In this document: one piece after another, positions 1 through 11,480 of the stretch
Position numbering within the stretch: position 1 is the first letter of the stretch
Layout: each line of letters opens with the position of its first letter
Assembly: GCA_012295275.1 (NCBI GenBank)
Contig: CM022665.1
Location: 17,915,150-17,979,149, forward strand
Direction: 5' to 3'
Source of the DNA: Chrysomallon squamiferum
Taxonomy: Eukaryota > Mollusca > Gastropoda > Neomphalida > Peltospiridae
DNA: 64,000 bases
Made by a program: the position numbers and the translations under genes
The notes under the pieces: model-generated
Database searches by the model: none
What the model saw: the letters and a program-made list of their open reading frames with translations, nothing else
What the model was told of the DNA's origin: nothing

Positions 1-134
1 ACACACAAACTGCTTAATCTGCTTTGCAACACTCTGTAGAAATGTCATATAATGAAGTGAGTGATGAAAAAATCAATCCATTAATGAGTTATGTTGTGAA
101 TGCATAATGTCTTGTTCAGGCTTAAGAAATGCCC

Positions 135-188
<54 letters not shown>

Positions 189-197
189 GACATACAA
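1..197. repeat. AT-rich flank with (CA)n microsatellite
   Basis: An uninterrupted (CA)n tract occupies about 135-178. The sequence before it is AT-rich and non-repetitive, and I see no gene in it. Open frames across this stretch come from the dinucleotide repeat (alternating Thr-His or Cys-Val) and are not coding. Confidence 0.9.
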
Positions 198-338
198 ATA
201 ATAATAATAATAATGATAATAATAATAATAGCAATCACAACAACAACAAAACAAAAACAACAATAATAAATATACACCCATTTTTTTTTATATATCATCA
301 TTATCATGTTTATTATTACTATGTTTGCTTCATTGGAG

Positions 339-371
<33 letters not shown>

Positions 372-545
372 GTTATTGTTGTTGTTGTTATTACTATAAT
401 TGTTATTACTACTGTCATTATTGTTGGAGTTATTATTTGTGAAACATAAATATATTATTTTTGTTGTAGTTGTTGTTGCTGCTGCTTTTATTATTATTAT
501 TGTAATTGTTGTTATTATCATAATTACTGTTGTTGTTGTTACATG
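198..545. repeat. Interrupted (AAT/ATT/GTT)n trinucleotide block
   Basis: AAT and AAC triplets on the left give way to ATT, GTT and GCT triplets on the right, broken by a short AT-rich spacer near 270-330. Because the motif is three bases long, every frame stays open and encodes runs of Asn, Ile, Tyr or Val. I read it as an interrupted microsatellite. Confidence 0.85.
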
Positions 546-1055
546 TAAAACCCAAGGATTAAATAAAAATAAATATCATACTTCACATTAAAAAATGTGT
601 TTAAAAAGCACATTTAATTTCATCGAATATTCTGAGTCTGTGAATATGTTTATTTTCTAAGACCACTATTATATAGTTTTAATTTATTTATTTACTTATT
701 TATTCTTTGCCACAGACTGTCATTAACCACAATAACAACAACAATCATAGTTTTTTTTTCTATTCTTACATGAATCAGTGCCCATAGCAACCATACTTGC
801 AGTATATTTTCAGTAAAATCTTGCCTAAAAATTACCTACATATGGTAAACAACATTTTTTTTTTTTACAAAATTTAGCAATAACTACAATATTTAGTGTA
901 ATAACTAATATTTGTGATGGCAATACAATGAAAACTAATCCAAAGAGTCATATATTCTTGTATTGATGGCAACTCGAATGTGCGGTTAGGAATCAATATC
1001 TTTACATTATCTCCAACATAGTGGACAACTGTGATTGCAATGAGTAATATGAGGC
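546..1055. other. AT-rich DNA, no gene seen
   Basis: Plain AT-rich sequence with short poly-T runs near 750 and 857. I see no open frame with protein-like composition, no RNA gene and no clear repeat. Confidence 0.6.
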
Positions 1056-1261
1056 ATTATCACTGTTTATGACTAAAGCAAACACTCCAGTATTGGTATT
1101 CATAATTGGTATTCGTGAATGTATTAAAATGAAAAAATAAAAAAGCAATATTTAAAGTATTATCACTGTTTATAGCTAAAGCAAACACTCCAGTATTGGT
1201 ATTTATAATTGTTATTTGTGAATGTATTAAAATAAAAAAATAAAAAAGCAATATTTTTTTT
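1056..1261. repeat. Two-copy tandem duplication, 103-bp period
   Basis: The motif ATTATCACTGTTTAT starts at 1056 and again at 1159. Each copy continues through AGCAAACACTCCAGTATTGG and ends in AAAAAGCAATATTT. The copies differ by only a few substitutions, so this is a fairly young local duplication. Confidence 0.9.
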
Positions 1262-1779
1262 ATATTATTATTGGCTTCATGAAAAAGATTTTAGCTACTG
1301 ATACAAAGATGAAGCTTAACTCTGAAGAAATGTTGGAAAAATTTATTTTCAAAAATGGAATTAAATTTTTTTGGTATTAATTTTCTATAATTCGTTTTCA
1401 AAGAACTGAATTAAAGATTTTATTGATATTGTGATTATGGTAATGGAAAACAAAGACGATAATGATGATGATGATAATAGTTATAATAATAATAATGATG
1501 ATATAATTATAATTATATTACTAAAATAATTAACATTATTACATGACCTAAGTGACACATCACTCATTAGCTACATGGAACGTATCTCTGATATTCAACA
1601 CTTTCCCTTCACACCATTAGCTACATCATAAATGAAAAAATAAAAAAAATAAACTATGGTAATTCACTTTTTATACTAATTTATTTACTTAATTATCTGT
1701 GTATGTCTGTGTATCATAAATTAGACACTGCTTATTAGATACAATGTAAAGATAAAAAAAATCTATTATTAATAATATA
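1262..1779. other. AT-rich DNA, no gene seen
   Basis: AT-rich sequence with a short GAT/AAT triplet patch near 1455-1505. The motif CATTAGCTACAT occurs twice, near 1564 and 1616. No gene is supported. Confidence 0.55.
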
Positions 1780-1895
1780 AAATAAAACATTTTACTTCAT
1801 CATTTGTATAAAAAAAAATGTAATGCAAACTTCATGCACAAATAAGAAGTATATTAATTTACCTGTTTAAATGCTCAAAAAAATAAAATATGAAA

Positions 1896-1933
<38 letters not shown>

Positions 1934-2343
1934 CTTGTCAACTGCACATTACATCCAAATTAGTATAAAAAGCAATTTTCCTCATGAATGGCAGAGATTC
2001 AGAATAAAAAAAAAAACTAAAAAATAATTTATTTCATCAGTTGCACAATAATTTCAATAAAAAATAATAATAAAAATAATTTGCCTCATCAGTTGAACAA
2101 CAGGTACAGTATTAAAAACAACAAAAAATAGTATATTGTAAACAACAGATTCTGTTAAAATAAAATAAAATTAAATTAAATTAAAAATTAAAAAAATTAT
2201 AATTTACATGCTGAAATGCACTGTAGGTTCAATATAAAAACAACAAAAAATAATTTCGTCATAAATAACATTAATAATTAATAATTAATTAATTAACCTA
2301 ATAAATAATGAAAAAAAAAAAAAAAAAAAAACTTCTTAAACAA

Positions 2344-2406
<63 letters not shown>

Positions 2407-2500
2407 TTAATTAATTAATTAATTAACCTGATAAACAGTAAAACTTAATAATACAGAAACAAAAAACAATTAACTATTCTAAATTGCACAACAGATTTAT
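1780..2500. repeat. Degenerate tandem repeat with embedded (AAT)n
   Basis: A loose motif of a 'TTCATCAGTTGCACAA' type block followed by an A-rich run recurs near 1795, 1940, 2033, 2088, 2145, 2212 and 2465, spaced roughly 55-95 bp. Pure (AAT)n tracts sit at about 1896-1932 and 2347-2402, with poly-A near 2311-2330. The copies are heavily diverged, so unit boundaries are approximate. It looks like an old minisatellite whose A-rich linkers seeded microsatellites. Confidence 0.55.
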
Positions 2501-2519
2501 ATTCGAGCAAACAAAACAA

Positions 2520-2870
2520 AAAACGCTTACCTGATGAAATATGTAGCAGCGAGTGCATCACTCACTCAGTGATCGCTGATAGAACCAAACGTATCCTTTG
2601 CTCTCACGCTGGTCATGTGATGTGACAGTTATCTGTCGTGTTAGTTCACCTCATAAAACAGCAGAGGAACTGAAGGAACAAATGGTAGGAAGGTTTATGG
2701 CCTGCCAGAAAGACACTTCCTGCCTGAGAGCAGACGTAACCCACAGGAATTCATAGCCAAGCGTAAAGTCACGAGAGAGAGACAACCTGATTGAAATAAT
2801 CGTCAAACATCTTAGTCACACCATCAATCTATTTACCGAACAATGGTCTTTTTTAATTGCTACAGTTTGA
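2520..2870. other. Non-repetitive, higher-GC segment
   Basis: This stretch is less AT-rich than its surroundings, contains several CpGs and lacks tandem structure. No long open frame or recognisable RNA gene is visible. It could be a regulatory or untranslated region, or an old transposon remnant. Confidence 0.35.
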
Positions 2871-2934
2871 TGAGCAATATTCAAACTATAAAATTTTGTT
2901 TTTAATTATTTTTTATAATTTTTAAATTTTATTT

Positions 2935-2964
2935 ATGATCACAAATAATTCATGGTATACAAAG

Positions 2965-3008
<44 letters not shown>

Positions 3009-3410
3009 TTAATTAATTAATTAATTAATTATACCTATAAATTAAAAAAATATATATATTAGACTTAACTGTATACAAAGATAAAAATAAAATAATTAAC
3101 TTTATACAAATATCAAAAATAATTAACTGTGTAAAAATATATATTAAAAATTTTTTTTTTATTGAACACAAACATCAAAAATAATTCATTGAAAATAAAA
3201 TTTAAAAAAAAATAATTCTTTGTACATAAAGATACAAAAATAATTCAATGTACAGATAAACAACATTCTTTCATTACAAAGATCAGAAATACTTCATTGT
3301 ATACAAAGATGGAACATAATTTATTATACAAATAGATTAATCAAAAGAATTGCTTGTATACAACGAAAAAATGATAACTCATCGTACACAAATAGTGAAT
3401 ACATATTTTT
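2935..3410. repeat. Degenerate ~36-bp tandem repeat plus (AAT)n
   Basis: A motif resembling ATAATTCATTGTATACAAAG recurs about ten times with drifted sequence, for example near 2945, 3068, 3100, 3180, 3230, 3295 and 3355. A pure (AAT)n run lies at about 2968-3008. Spacing is roughly 33-50 bp. Confidence 0.6.
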
Positions 3411-3559
3411 TAAAAATCTAAAAATAGAATCTGAATTTTCCCCCATACGCTACAGTCTTTTAGCGAATTTGTTTCAATAGTGGCAAAGATTGGAACTCAC
3501 CATTAAAGCAGAAATTATACGATTTCAAGAACTAAAACAGAAGCATTAATCCACCTTTG

Positions 3560-3830
3560 CACATCATCAATCCAAGACGATATTTCTGTGACTGCCGACA
3601 GGAAGTGACTGAAAACGGGTGGCGTAAAACTGGTGAGTAATTCTTCGACGTCCAATGTCAATAATCATGAACAAAAACGTGCGCGGTGCTGTGTGTGTGT
3701 GTGTCGGGGGGAAGTCGCAGTCAGCGAGCATGTGTGTGTGTGGATCGCAGCGGCAGCAGTTCTCTCAGTGACAACAGTATTGATCCGCCTGCCCGGCTTG
3801 GCCAGTGTGCGTAGCTCAAACAACTGAGAC
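3560..3830 (+). promoter_or_regulatory. CpG-rich patch with consensus-like splice donor
   Basis: I count 17 CpG dinucleotides in about 270 bp, far denser than anywhere else in this AT-rich window. At 3633 the sequence CTG|GTGAGT matches a metazoan 5' splice-site consensus on the + strand. That would fit a first, possibly non-coding, exon at a gene start. A GTG-initiated open frame continues to 3827, but its (GT)n content makes it unconvincing as protein. No TATA box or initiator is clear. The promoter reading is inference. Confidence 0.3.
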
Positions 3831-4130
3831 ATGTAAAGAAGATGTAGAAATCAATAACGAAGACATGTTACAAATGAGAACTTTCGGTGATGCAACTTAA
3901 GATGAAAGAGACACTACAGTGACGGTTAATTAAGATGTGTAACTGTTTACTAATCCTCATGCACCACCCTCCTGCCCTCAATCAACGACCGATTTCTTTT
4001 TTCATTGTTATTTTTTCTCTTCACACCAAAACGTTAATAAAACACTTCGTTATACCTGTTAACAAAAGAACTGAAATTAGCTAATTTTAACACTTATTTC
4101 GTTAAGTTTACATTAAAATCGATTTATTAT
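3831..4130. other. AT-rich DNA, no gene seen
   Basis: Non-repetitive sequence immediately downstream of the CpG-rich patch. I see no coding signature. Confidence 0.5.
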
Positions 4131-4286
4131 CATTACTACTACTACTATTACTACTTTTATTAGTACTACTGCTGCTATTATTATTATTATTACTACTACT
4201 ATTACTACTTTTATTAGTACTACTGCTACTACTATTATTATTATTACTACAACTATTACTATTTTTATAATTATCACTACTACTAC

Positions 4287-4320
<34 letters not shown>

Positions 4321-4322
4321 TT
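4131..4322. repeat. (ATT/ACT)n trinucleotide microsatellite
   Basis: Alternating ATT and ACT/GCT triplets end in a long pure (ATT)n run at about 4287-4322. A block of about 70 bp (from ACTACTACTATTACTACTTTTATTAG) appears twice, near 4138 and 4192, so part of it is itself tandemly duplicated. Confidence 0.85.
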
Positions 4323-4439
4323 AAATACTGAGATAATACCACTTATAAATAATCAAAGAAGCTTATGTTTTCTCCAGTCTTTCACTCTTTTCTATTTTTT
4401 AAGTTTAAAGTGAAACCTTGTGCTTCAAACAATTATTAA

Positions 4440-5060
4440 TACAATTTGAACCACATTTTGAGTATAGGTAGCAATTTTAGAGCTTCACATTTCTTTCATT
4501 ATACTTTCTATCATAACAACAACAAAAAAATAAAAAATAAAAAATTTAACTGCTGCAGCTATGTTATTACTAACATTCAAATCACATTTCCAGTGCATTT
4601 TACCCATTATTCCTGTTACCAGTACCGAAAACATCTCTTAAAAACCATTGCATATGGATGCATAAACAGAGAAACAGTCATACCCCTGGGACAATCAGCT
4701 TCATAAAAGCTTGGCAAAGCTCTGAACAGAAATGTTTTTTCGTTATTAAAGCTCCGAGATCAACCCCAATAAACTGCCTCAGTCTGAATGACGTCTTCTC
4801 CAGCAGTGTGCAATCAGGAATGAAACTCTATTACTTTTTATTCCTCTAAGGTGGAATTCTCAGCACAATCAACTGAACTTCGCCAATTTGGTCTTGGAAC
4901 TGTAGCCAGGCTGGGAAAGAACTGATAAATGATATTAGAAGCATGCTGTGTTGGTCACAAATCCGGTTAGATCAATGAGTAGAAGTCATATATGGCCACA
5001 TTAAAACTGACAGACTCTGAAATCACCACATACTGCTGATCCAAGCATTTTACAACATTT
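4440..5060. other. Non-repetitive segment, gene not recognised
   Basis: Moderate-complexity sequence with two short overlapping open frames (4446-4706 and 4658-4849, + strand). Neither shows a motif or composition I can link to a family. They may be chance frames in an old transposon remnant or unique intergenic DNA. Confidence 0.3.
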
Positions 5061-5784
5061 GTAGAGAAAAATGTTTTACAATTTTACATTTGTAGAGAAC
5101 ATTCCAATTAAGAGTACAGAATTATTCAATATTTTAAGACAAAGAATAATTGGGATGCAGAAACATTTTTTTTTTTTTTTTTTTTATAGAAAGCAAAATA
5201 ATTTCTTAAACTCAATCCTCAGAAAGGAAATAATAATAATAATAATAATAATAGTAAAATCAATAATTTTAATAATATATAAAAATCATATTTTTTACAT
5301 CGGTAACCATCAATATTAAATACATTGTAATGATAATAAATAGTTCTTCATTCATAAGATCTTTTTTCAAAATTTCTTTTTATTTATTTATTGTGAAAGG
5401 TTAAATCAACAAAATTACTAGTAATAAATAAACAGTAATATTATTATATGAGTATATATATGTGTGTGTGAGAGACCAATGTAGTAAGACCAATAATTTT
5501 ACATAAATGGTCATTACTATAGCTGTGGAATAAAGGGGGCTTTTTAATGTGATAAAACAAATACATTATCCATGATGTGTTTATTATCAAGTTCCAGTGG
5601 TATGATTTTTATATAATAATGTATGTTTTTTTGTACTGTGCTGTATAATAATGGTATATCATCATTTATACATATCCTCCTATAGAAATGATGGTATTTG
5701 CTGTATCAGTTAACTGTTGTAAGCATTTATTGTTGAAAATTTAATCTTAAAATCTTCAAATAATGAAAGCAAATTTATCTTATT
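5061..5784. other. AT-rich DNA with poly-T and (AAT)n, no gene seen
   Basis: Contains a poly-T run near 5167-5185, a short (AAT)n near 5229-5255 and a (TA)/(GT) patch near 5452-5470. No gene or structured element is supported. Confidence 0.6.
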
Positions 5785-6262
5785 CTAACATGTTAGTAAT
5801 ATTATTTTTAATTTTGTTTTAAAAATAAATAAATACAACAATAACGAATAAAATAAATAAAAATACAAAAATATAAGTACATTAATAAGTAAATTAACAA
5901 TTAAATAAGTAAATAAAATAAATAAATACAAAAAATAAGTAAATAAATAATAATTCAACAATAAAAAAAAGTATAATAAATAAGTAAATAAATAAATAAA
6001 TAGGTGAACAAACAAAAAAATAAATACAACAATAAGGAATAAAGTAAATAAACAAAAAAATATGCAAAAATAATTTTTTTAAAAGATACCAAATAAATAT
6101 AAAATAAATATGAAAAAAATAGATATAAAAAAAAGTAACAAATAAATAAATAGTAAAATAAATAAACATAAACAAACAAAAATAATAAAAAATAAATAAA
6201 TAAACAATAAAAATACACGAACACACACAAATTAAATACAAAAATAAATAAATAAATATAAA
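5785..6262. repeat. (AAAT)n-rich low-complexity block
   Basis: Imperfect AAAT/AAAC tetranucleotides fill about 480 bp. The minus strand reads as long hydrophobic Phe/Tyr/Leu/Ile frames. These reflect base composition and are not membrane proteins. Confidence 0.85.
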
Positions 6263-6639
6263 AGAGTGTATTTAAAATTTCAGATGAAGGAAATTAATTG
6301 TGGATTTGCTGCAACTGATGTACACAGCAAGGTGTGGAACTGTTTTATAAAACTTCCTCTGTTTGTGACATTTACTTATTCAGTTCAGCTTCTAAACTAA
6401 TTTTCATCATTCTGGTCTCCACAGAAAACTTAACAAGCAATTAGAAACTGTCCAAAATAGTTGTGTTTCTAAAAGCAGCAGTTTTATTACATAATTAACT
6501 CGTATCATAAACAGAAACACACTTAATTCTTAAAAATAATTAATATTATAAACGTCAGTTAAATGTCATGAAATAAATATTAATATTATGCCAGTAGATT
6601 ACTGAAGTTTATTCTCTCTCTCTCTCTCTCAAGAATAAT
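6263..6639. other. AT-rich DNA with short (TC)n
   Basis: Mostly unique AT-rich sequence, with a short (TC)n tract at about 6612-6630. No gene seen. Confidence 0.55.
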
Positions 6640-6870
6640 ATATTACAATCTAAGTTCCAATTAACAGTTAATAATTCTAATAATGGATGTGATATATTAA
6701 CAATCTAAGATCCAGTTAACAGTATATAATTCTAAGACGCAATTTTTACGTTAATAATCTAAAACCAGATAATAATTCCCAGATATATTTTATGTAAGTA
6801 TTAATAAGCAAAATCTAGTTAATATTCCTAAAGGGATGTGTGATTTAAGTACTAATAGCCTTAGTAATAA
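6640..6870. repeat. Degenerate ~65-bp tandem repeat
   Basis: A motif like TTAACAATCTAAGATCCAGT followed by AATAATTCTA recurs near 6644, 6697, 6754 and 6805 with drift. About four units are discernible. Confidence 0.5.
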
Positions 6871-7739
6871 TGAATAAACATAAGCAACAAATAATAACTG
6901 ACCAAGCTTTAATAAAAATTAAGGAGTCTCAAATGAAAATGAGAGACAAGACAACTGAAGGGATCATGATCTTGTGATGCCCAACATATTTCATGCCAAA
7001 TAAGTTTCCGATTAGTACCGTCATGGGCAGCGATGTTGCCGTTCTAAGAAACATGGTCTCACTGCCAGCCTGACAGACCATTAATCACACAGTTAGTTAC
7101 AGGACAAAAATGTTCAGATGATAGTGCGTCTGGGCTTTGAACTTTGAAGCAGGAAGGAAACATCTGTCAAGTGGTAATTTTCTCTTGAAACAAATCGTTT
7201 ACCCAATGTAATAATGAACACTGTGGTGTACTGGAAGTAAGAAAACTTGAAACATAAAACACGTTGACTTACAAAACTTGCTGTATTGAAAGTTAAACAG
7301 CAAGTCACCATGTTTGAATATTCAAGAAAGATAATTCATAGGCTGTCACTGTCAGTGGTTTTATAGTTACACTGATAATTGATCCTGATGTATTAAAAAC
7401 TTGTTACAATGAAATTCAGTTTTATTAATGCTCACCATGTTCCAGTTTATGAAGTGACATCAGGGAAGAAAGCAAGATGACAGTTGCTATGGATCATCTT
7501 GGACTTGCTAAAAATGTTTTCTTCATCTTTTCTTTTCTTTTGATTATTATTATTATTATTTTTTATTTTTTATTTTTTTGTCTTTCTATTATTGTTTATA
7601 TTTTAATTTGTAAAGAGAAAGAAAAATATGAAGAAAGCAGTATCTATACATCCATGATATTTATTTATTCTTGATTTGTGTCATAAATTCTGGAAAACAA
7701 ATTAAAGAGAGTAAAATCTCTGCGTCCTTAGATGTAATT
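6871..7739. other. Unique AT-rich DNA, no gene recognised
   Basis: Moderate-complexity sequence, with a slightly less AT-rich part at 6950-7330. A minus-strand open frame at 7114-7311 has no motif I recognise and no splice context that would make it convincing. Confidence 0.45.
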
Positions 7740-8385
7740 TCTCTCAGGTCTGCCCTGCTTGAAAATTTAGCAAATGATGGTGAAATGTTTCAAACACATC
7801 ATTTACATCGTTTATAAGATGATTACTTATACAAAACATCTTTTGGTCATAATATTTATCATTCTCAAAAATGTAGTATGTGATGGTGAAATATTTCTAC
7901 CATATCATTCAACCGATTATTTACATCATTTATAAGGTTTTACAAGAGATACAACTGTTCTTGGTGTTATCTTTCTAAGCAGTATAGTATGGTGACATGG
8001 TTCTAATATGTCATAAACATCATTTACTACAAATAAAAATTATTTTGATCCACCTTCCTCAGCTTTGTATTAAGTGAAGCATCATATAATGTTTCTAGTC
8101 ATTCAATCAACCATTTACATCAGTTACTAGATGTTTACCACAAAAAAAAAACACCAAGAGCTTTTTAACAAATCTCTCTAAGCATTGTATTAAGAAAGGC
8201 ATTATCAGATGTTTTTCAAGCAACTATTTACACAACTAATAAGACATGTCCTGAAGATACAAATGCTTTTGGGCATATCTTTCTCAAAAATGTAGTAAAT
8301 CACATTTAATCAACCATTTACATCATTCATAAAATATTTACAAAACAATAAAGGTCCATCTTGAATATGTTTTTCTGTGTGAGGA
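7740..8385. repeat. Degenerate ~110-130-bp tandem repeat
   Basis: A compound motif recurs about five or six times: CTCAAAAATGTAGTA-like, then a GGTGAAAT-like block, then ATTTACATCATTTATAAG-like and ACAAA. Anchor positions of the ATTTACATCA-like block include 7803, 7920, 8017, 8111, 8227 and 8316. Divergence between units is high, so this is an old array. Confidence 0.6.
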
Positions 8386-8525
8386 GTTACGCACCATGAA
8401 TCTCCCCAGACAGTTCTGGTCTAGACATGGTACTGGAATATGATGCTGGTACTTAAGTCCTAAGACCAATAGCTTAACCACATACCCTACCATCAAGCCT
8501 GGTTTATTCCAGCAATGGCTATTAT
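8385..8525 (-). mobile_element. tRNA-derived SINE-like fragment
   Basis: On the minus strand, GATGGTAGGGTATGTGGTTA resembles a tRNA D-arm/box A region. It is followed about 35 bases later by GGACTTAAGTACC, a degenerate box B. The segment is less AT-rich than its flanks. No complete cloverleaf can be drawn, so I call a SINE remnant and not a tRNA gene. Confidence 0.35.
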
Positions 8526-9004
8526 TTCACTTTGTATACACCTTAGAGAAGACCTTTGATAGAACTTTTTGATTAAGTTTTGTGTCAGAAATTGTTTTCC
8601 TCTAAAAATAAAGCCTGACAGAAAAAACATCAGAATCTTTTTTGAACTTCTATATTAAATATTAGAATTGGGCTTTGAAACCATAGTGTCTGAAATAGTG
8701 CAACCTTTATGTAACAAAAATAGTTGCCGTTAGATCATAGACTGTTTTGTTACTTTAAAACCAGCTAAACCTAATGTATTGGCCTTTACACTTTTATTGA
8801 CAATGCTAAAAACATCTCAAGACACAGAGAATTAAAAAAATCAAAAGAGAAATAATAATAAAGTCAATAGCGATTGGATTTTTTTTTTTTTTTTTTTTTT
8901 GCTGTTTCCTGTTTTTAATCTTTATTTTTTGCTCTCTTGTTTTCCCTTCAAGCTAAAAATATTACAATGCCAACGGACAGACAAAATTGATCCAATATGT
9001 TAGG
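8526..9004. other. AT-rich DNA with poly-T, no gene seen
   Basis: Unique AT-rich sequence with a (T)20-type run at 8880-8900. No gene is supported. Confidence 0.5.
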
Positions 9005-9570
9005 ATTTAAAAAAAAGAAAAAAAAAAAAATTTTGTTTTTCCGCTATTCAGTATTTTTACGTAGTATTTTCCGCTACTTTCAATGTGGTATTATTGCACA
9101 AGCGAGCCAGCGCTGGAAGCCATAACAAGCAATCAACTTAACAATTTCTTTTGTATGGAGGACCAGACCATATTAATGTTGGTTTTTCCTTAAGAAGACA
9201 ACAATCTATTTCCGGTCAATATGAAAATCGCTAAAACGAAATGTTTACCAGAAGCTATTAATGTTGGTGAAATTCAGGGAGTAATCATAGGCGACAGGCC
9301 AACGCAGTAAATCTGGAACCAATATCGGCATTTTACACAGACAGATATGGGAACATAAAATATGAAATGAAGAAATGGAGACACCCTTAGGGGTTATCAG
9401 TGTGGGTCATATAATTGAAAACGGTGTGCGAGGCCTAATCAGTGGTCGTTTATTTGTACAAATTGTCCGATAAATGAGTACTCGGATGGCAGATCGCAGA
9501 TGTTCATGTGGATTTTTATGTATGAATCGAAAAAGCAAGTCGGTGAAAATGAAAAGTCTTCACCAAAGTG
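9005..9570. other. Non-repetitive segment with raised CpG
   Basis: Between 9040 and 9560 the sequence has more CpG and G+C than its neighbours and no tandem structure. No open frame of protein-like composition spans it. Possible readings are an old DNA transposon or LTR fragment, or a non-coding conserved region. I cannot choose between them. Confidence 0.3.
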
Positions 9571-10115
9571 AAAGTGCGTTATTTATTGTTGAACATTTTT
9601 GTAGTGTCTGGGAAGTCTAAAAATAAATCACGGTTCGTTGGAATACGTATGACAACCACAAAACTGCCAGTTAACATGTGCTTAAAAGTCTTGAGACTTC
9701 AGTTTTACAAAAAAAAAAAAAAGAAAAAAAAAAAAAGGTTTTGTAACGTAATGTCCAGCATTACAATAACAACCACTATAAATGTCTCTTGCTTTTTATT
9801 ATATTTTATTTACTTATGAAAATAAAATGTATTTATTTAATAAAATAAACAAAATGTGTTTCCTTAATAAAATAAAGAAAATTAATGTGCTTAATAAAAT
9901 AAAATAAAACAAATGCATGCATATTATTTGCATATTCATTTGAAACGAATTGTTATAAAAATTATCTATTGTCTAAATTTTATTACAAACCAGCTTTTTT
10001 CAAATCTTCCAAATTTTACTTTATATTTTGGCAACAACTTATATTTTATTTGTAGTTTTTATATACTTTGTTACTGATATTTCTGATACTGTAATTTCAT
10101 TTTTACTACAAACAG
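9571..10115. other. AT-rich DNA, no gene seen
   Basis: Contains A-rich runs near 9710-9737 and AATAAA-like repeats near 9815-9910. It would be the upstream intron if the candidate exon at 10,116 is real. Its 3' end has a pyrimidine-leaning tract and branch-point-like CTGAT motifs. Confidence 0.5.
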
Positions 10116-10187
10116 AAAACAACTACTTCAAGAGTAATGAAACTGCAGCAACGTGTTCGAAGCTCAGATGAAGAAGGATGGGAGGCG
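10116..10187 (+). CDS. Candidate 72-bp internal exon (unrecognised gene)
   Basis: The stretch is bounded by an acceptor-like TTTTTACTACAAACAG ending at 10,115 and a strong donor, GCG|GTGAGT, starting at 10,188. It is exactly 72 bp, a multiple of three. One frame is stop-free and encodes 24 residues ending in KLQQRVRSSDEEGWEA, a charged composition unlike the surrounding low-complexity DNA. The other two + frames contain stops. Codon content and local GC are higher than the flanks. I do not recognise the protein, and no partner exon was found in the window. Chance agreement is possible in 64 kb, so confidence is low to moderate. Confidence 0.3.
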
Positions 10188-10554
10188 GTGAGTTTGTGGC
10201 TAGAACCTAAGAAGAAAGAACGAATGCCTGAACAAATAAATACACCGCAAAAATACTTATAAAAAAAAAGAGTAATTTAATCCCCTCAGTAAGTTATGTT
10301 ATTTAATCATGAAGGCTTAAAATCTAATCAAAATTTTTTACCAACAGTTTTCATCTAAAACTTATTAAATGATAACCAGTTGGTGAAAGCTGTAAATAAT
10401 CAAATAAATATGTTGAATATGATCCACTGTGATTAATTTATTTATTTCAGAACCATCCAATACTCTATAAATAAAATGCTCCATTACATATTTCGTTTAG
10501 TATAATTAATTAATTAACAAGTTACCGGCACTTTGATTATTTGATTATAGACAG
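10188..10554. other. AT-rich DNA, no gene seen
   Basis: Plain AT-rich sequence between the candidate exon and the retrotransposon relic. Confidence 0.5.
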
Positions 10555-11480
10555 AATAACTTTGAGAAAATAAAAAGAGGTAATCGGAAGCTTTTTATTC
10601 TTCTATATTCTGACGATACGATACTATTACCAGAATCAACGGATGCTTTACAATCTTAACATTTTTTCAATTACTGCTGACTATGGAGGCTTAAAGTCAA
10701 TACAAATAAAATTAAAATAATGAATTTCAGTAAAGGGAGAAAATTTCATGATTATATATTTAAATCTGACGAAGAGATTATTCATATAGTAAATAACTAT
10801 ACATTTTTGGGCATACAATTAACAAGAAACGGTATATTCAGTTACAACGTAGAACAACTATATTACAAAGCAACGAACGCTATGTATAGCGTAATAGGAA
10901 AAAGTCGTCAGAGTAATCTATCCAGCGACTGTACACTTGATTTATTTAACAACGATGTACAACGAATTTTACGTGGTTCTGAAATACAGTTTTTTTTATA
11001 AATGTACAATTAATAGAAAGATTCGATATGAAATTTTTAAAGTATTTACTTAATGTTAATAAATATACCCCTGATTTTATTATCTATGGTGAGCCAGGAC
11101 GGTATATATTTTGACGGTATCCTTTTTGCATTTCTATAAAAATAATTGGAAGAACCTAATTCGCAAAAATCGCAAGATTCGCAAGATTTCCTCACAACTA
11201 TATTATTTAATACATCTTATCGATTCTGCTTGGAACAAATTTGTGAACAAATTTTTCTGGTGTAACATATGTATGGACATATAATAACTTTGATAACGTT
11301 AAATGATTACGTGAAATGGTATCCAAAATATTAAAAGATCAATACCTACAAATATGGAAAAATTAAAATGAAACATCTCAGATAATTTACCAGATAATTC
11401 ATGAAACATCCAAATATATTCATAATGAAAAAAGTTATCTCTGTTAATAAGAACTACATGTGAGAGAGTATGTCCTCCAC
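10555..11480 (+). pseudogene. Decayed non-LTR retrotransposon reverse transcriptase
   Basis: Translation recovers the C-terminal half of a LINE-type reverse transcriptase. The catalytic-box region reads YSDDTILLPE (from 10,606), in place of the usual Y/F-A-D-D. KVNTNKIKIMNFSKGRK (10,693-10,743) and NYTFLGIQLTRNG (from 10,795) follow in the same frame, with in-frame stops at 10,657 and 10,678. The frame shifts near the poly-T at about 10,990. FDMKFLKYLLNVNKYTPDF (11,022 on) then continues in a second frame, to a stop at 11,112. NNWKNLI (11,141 on) lies in a third frame, and KILKDQYLQIW (11,325-11,357) returns to the second. The domain order matches the RT thumb and connector of metazoan LINEs. 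The N-terminal RT, the endonuclease and the 3' end are missing, so it is dead. Clade was not determined. Confidence 0.85.

Noticed and set aside
5785-6262. Hydrophobic minus-strand frames resembling membrane proteins
   Set aside because: They are products of an (AAAT)n low-complexity block. The reverse complement encodes Phe/Tyr/Leu/Ile by composition.
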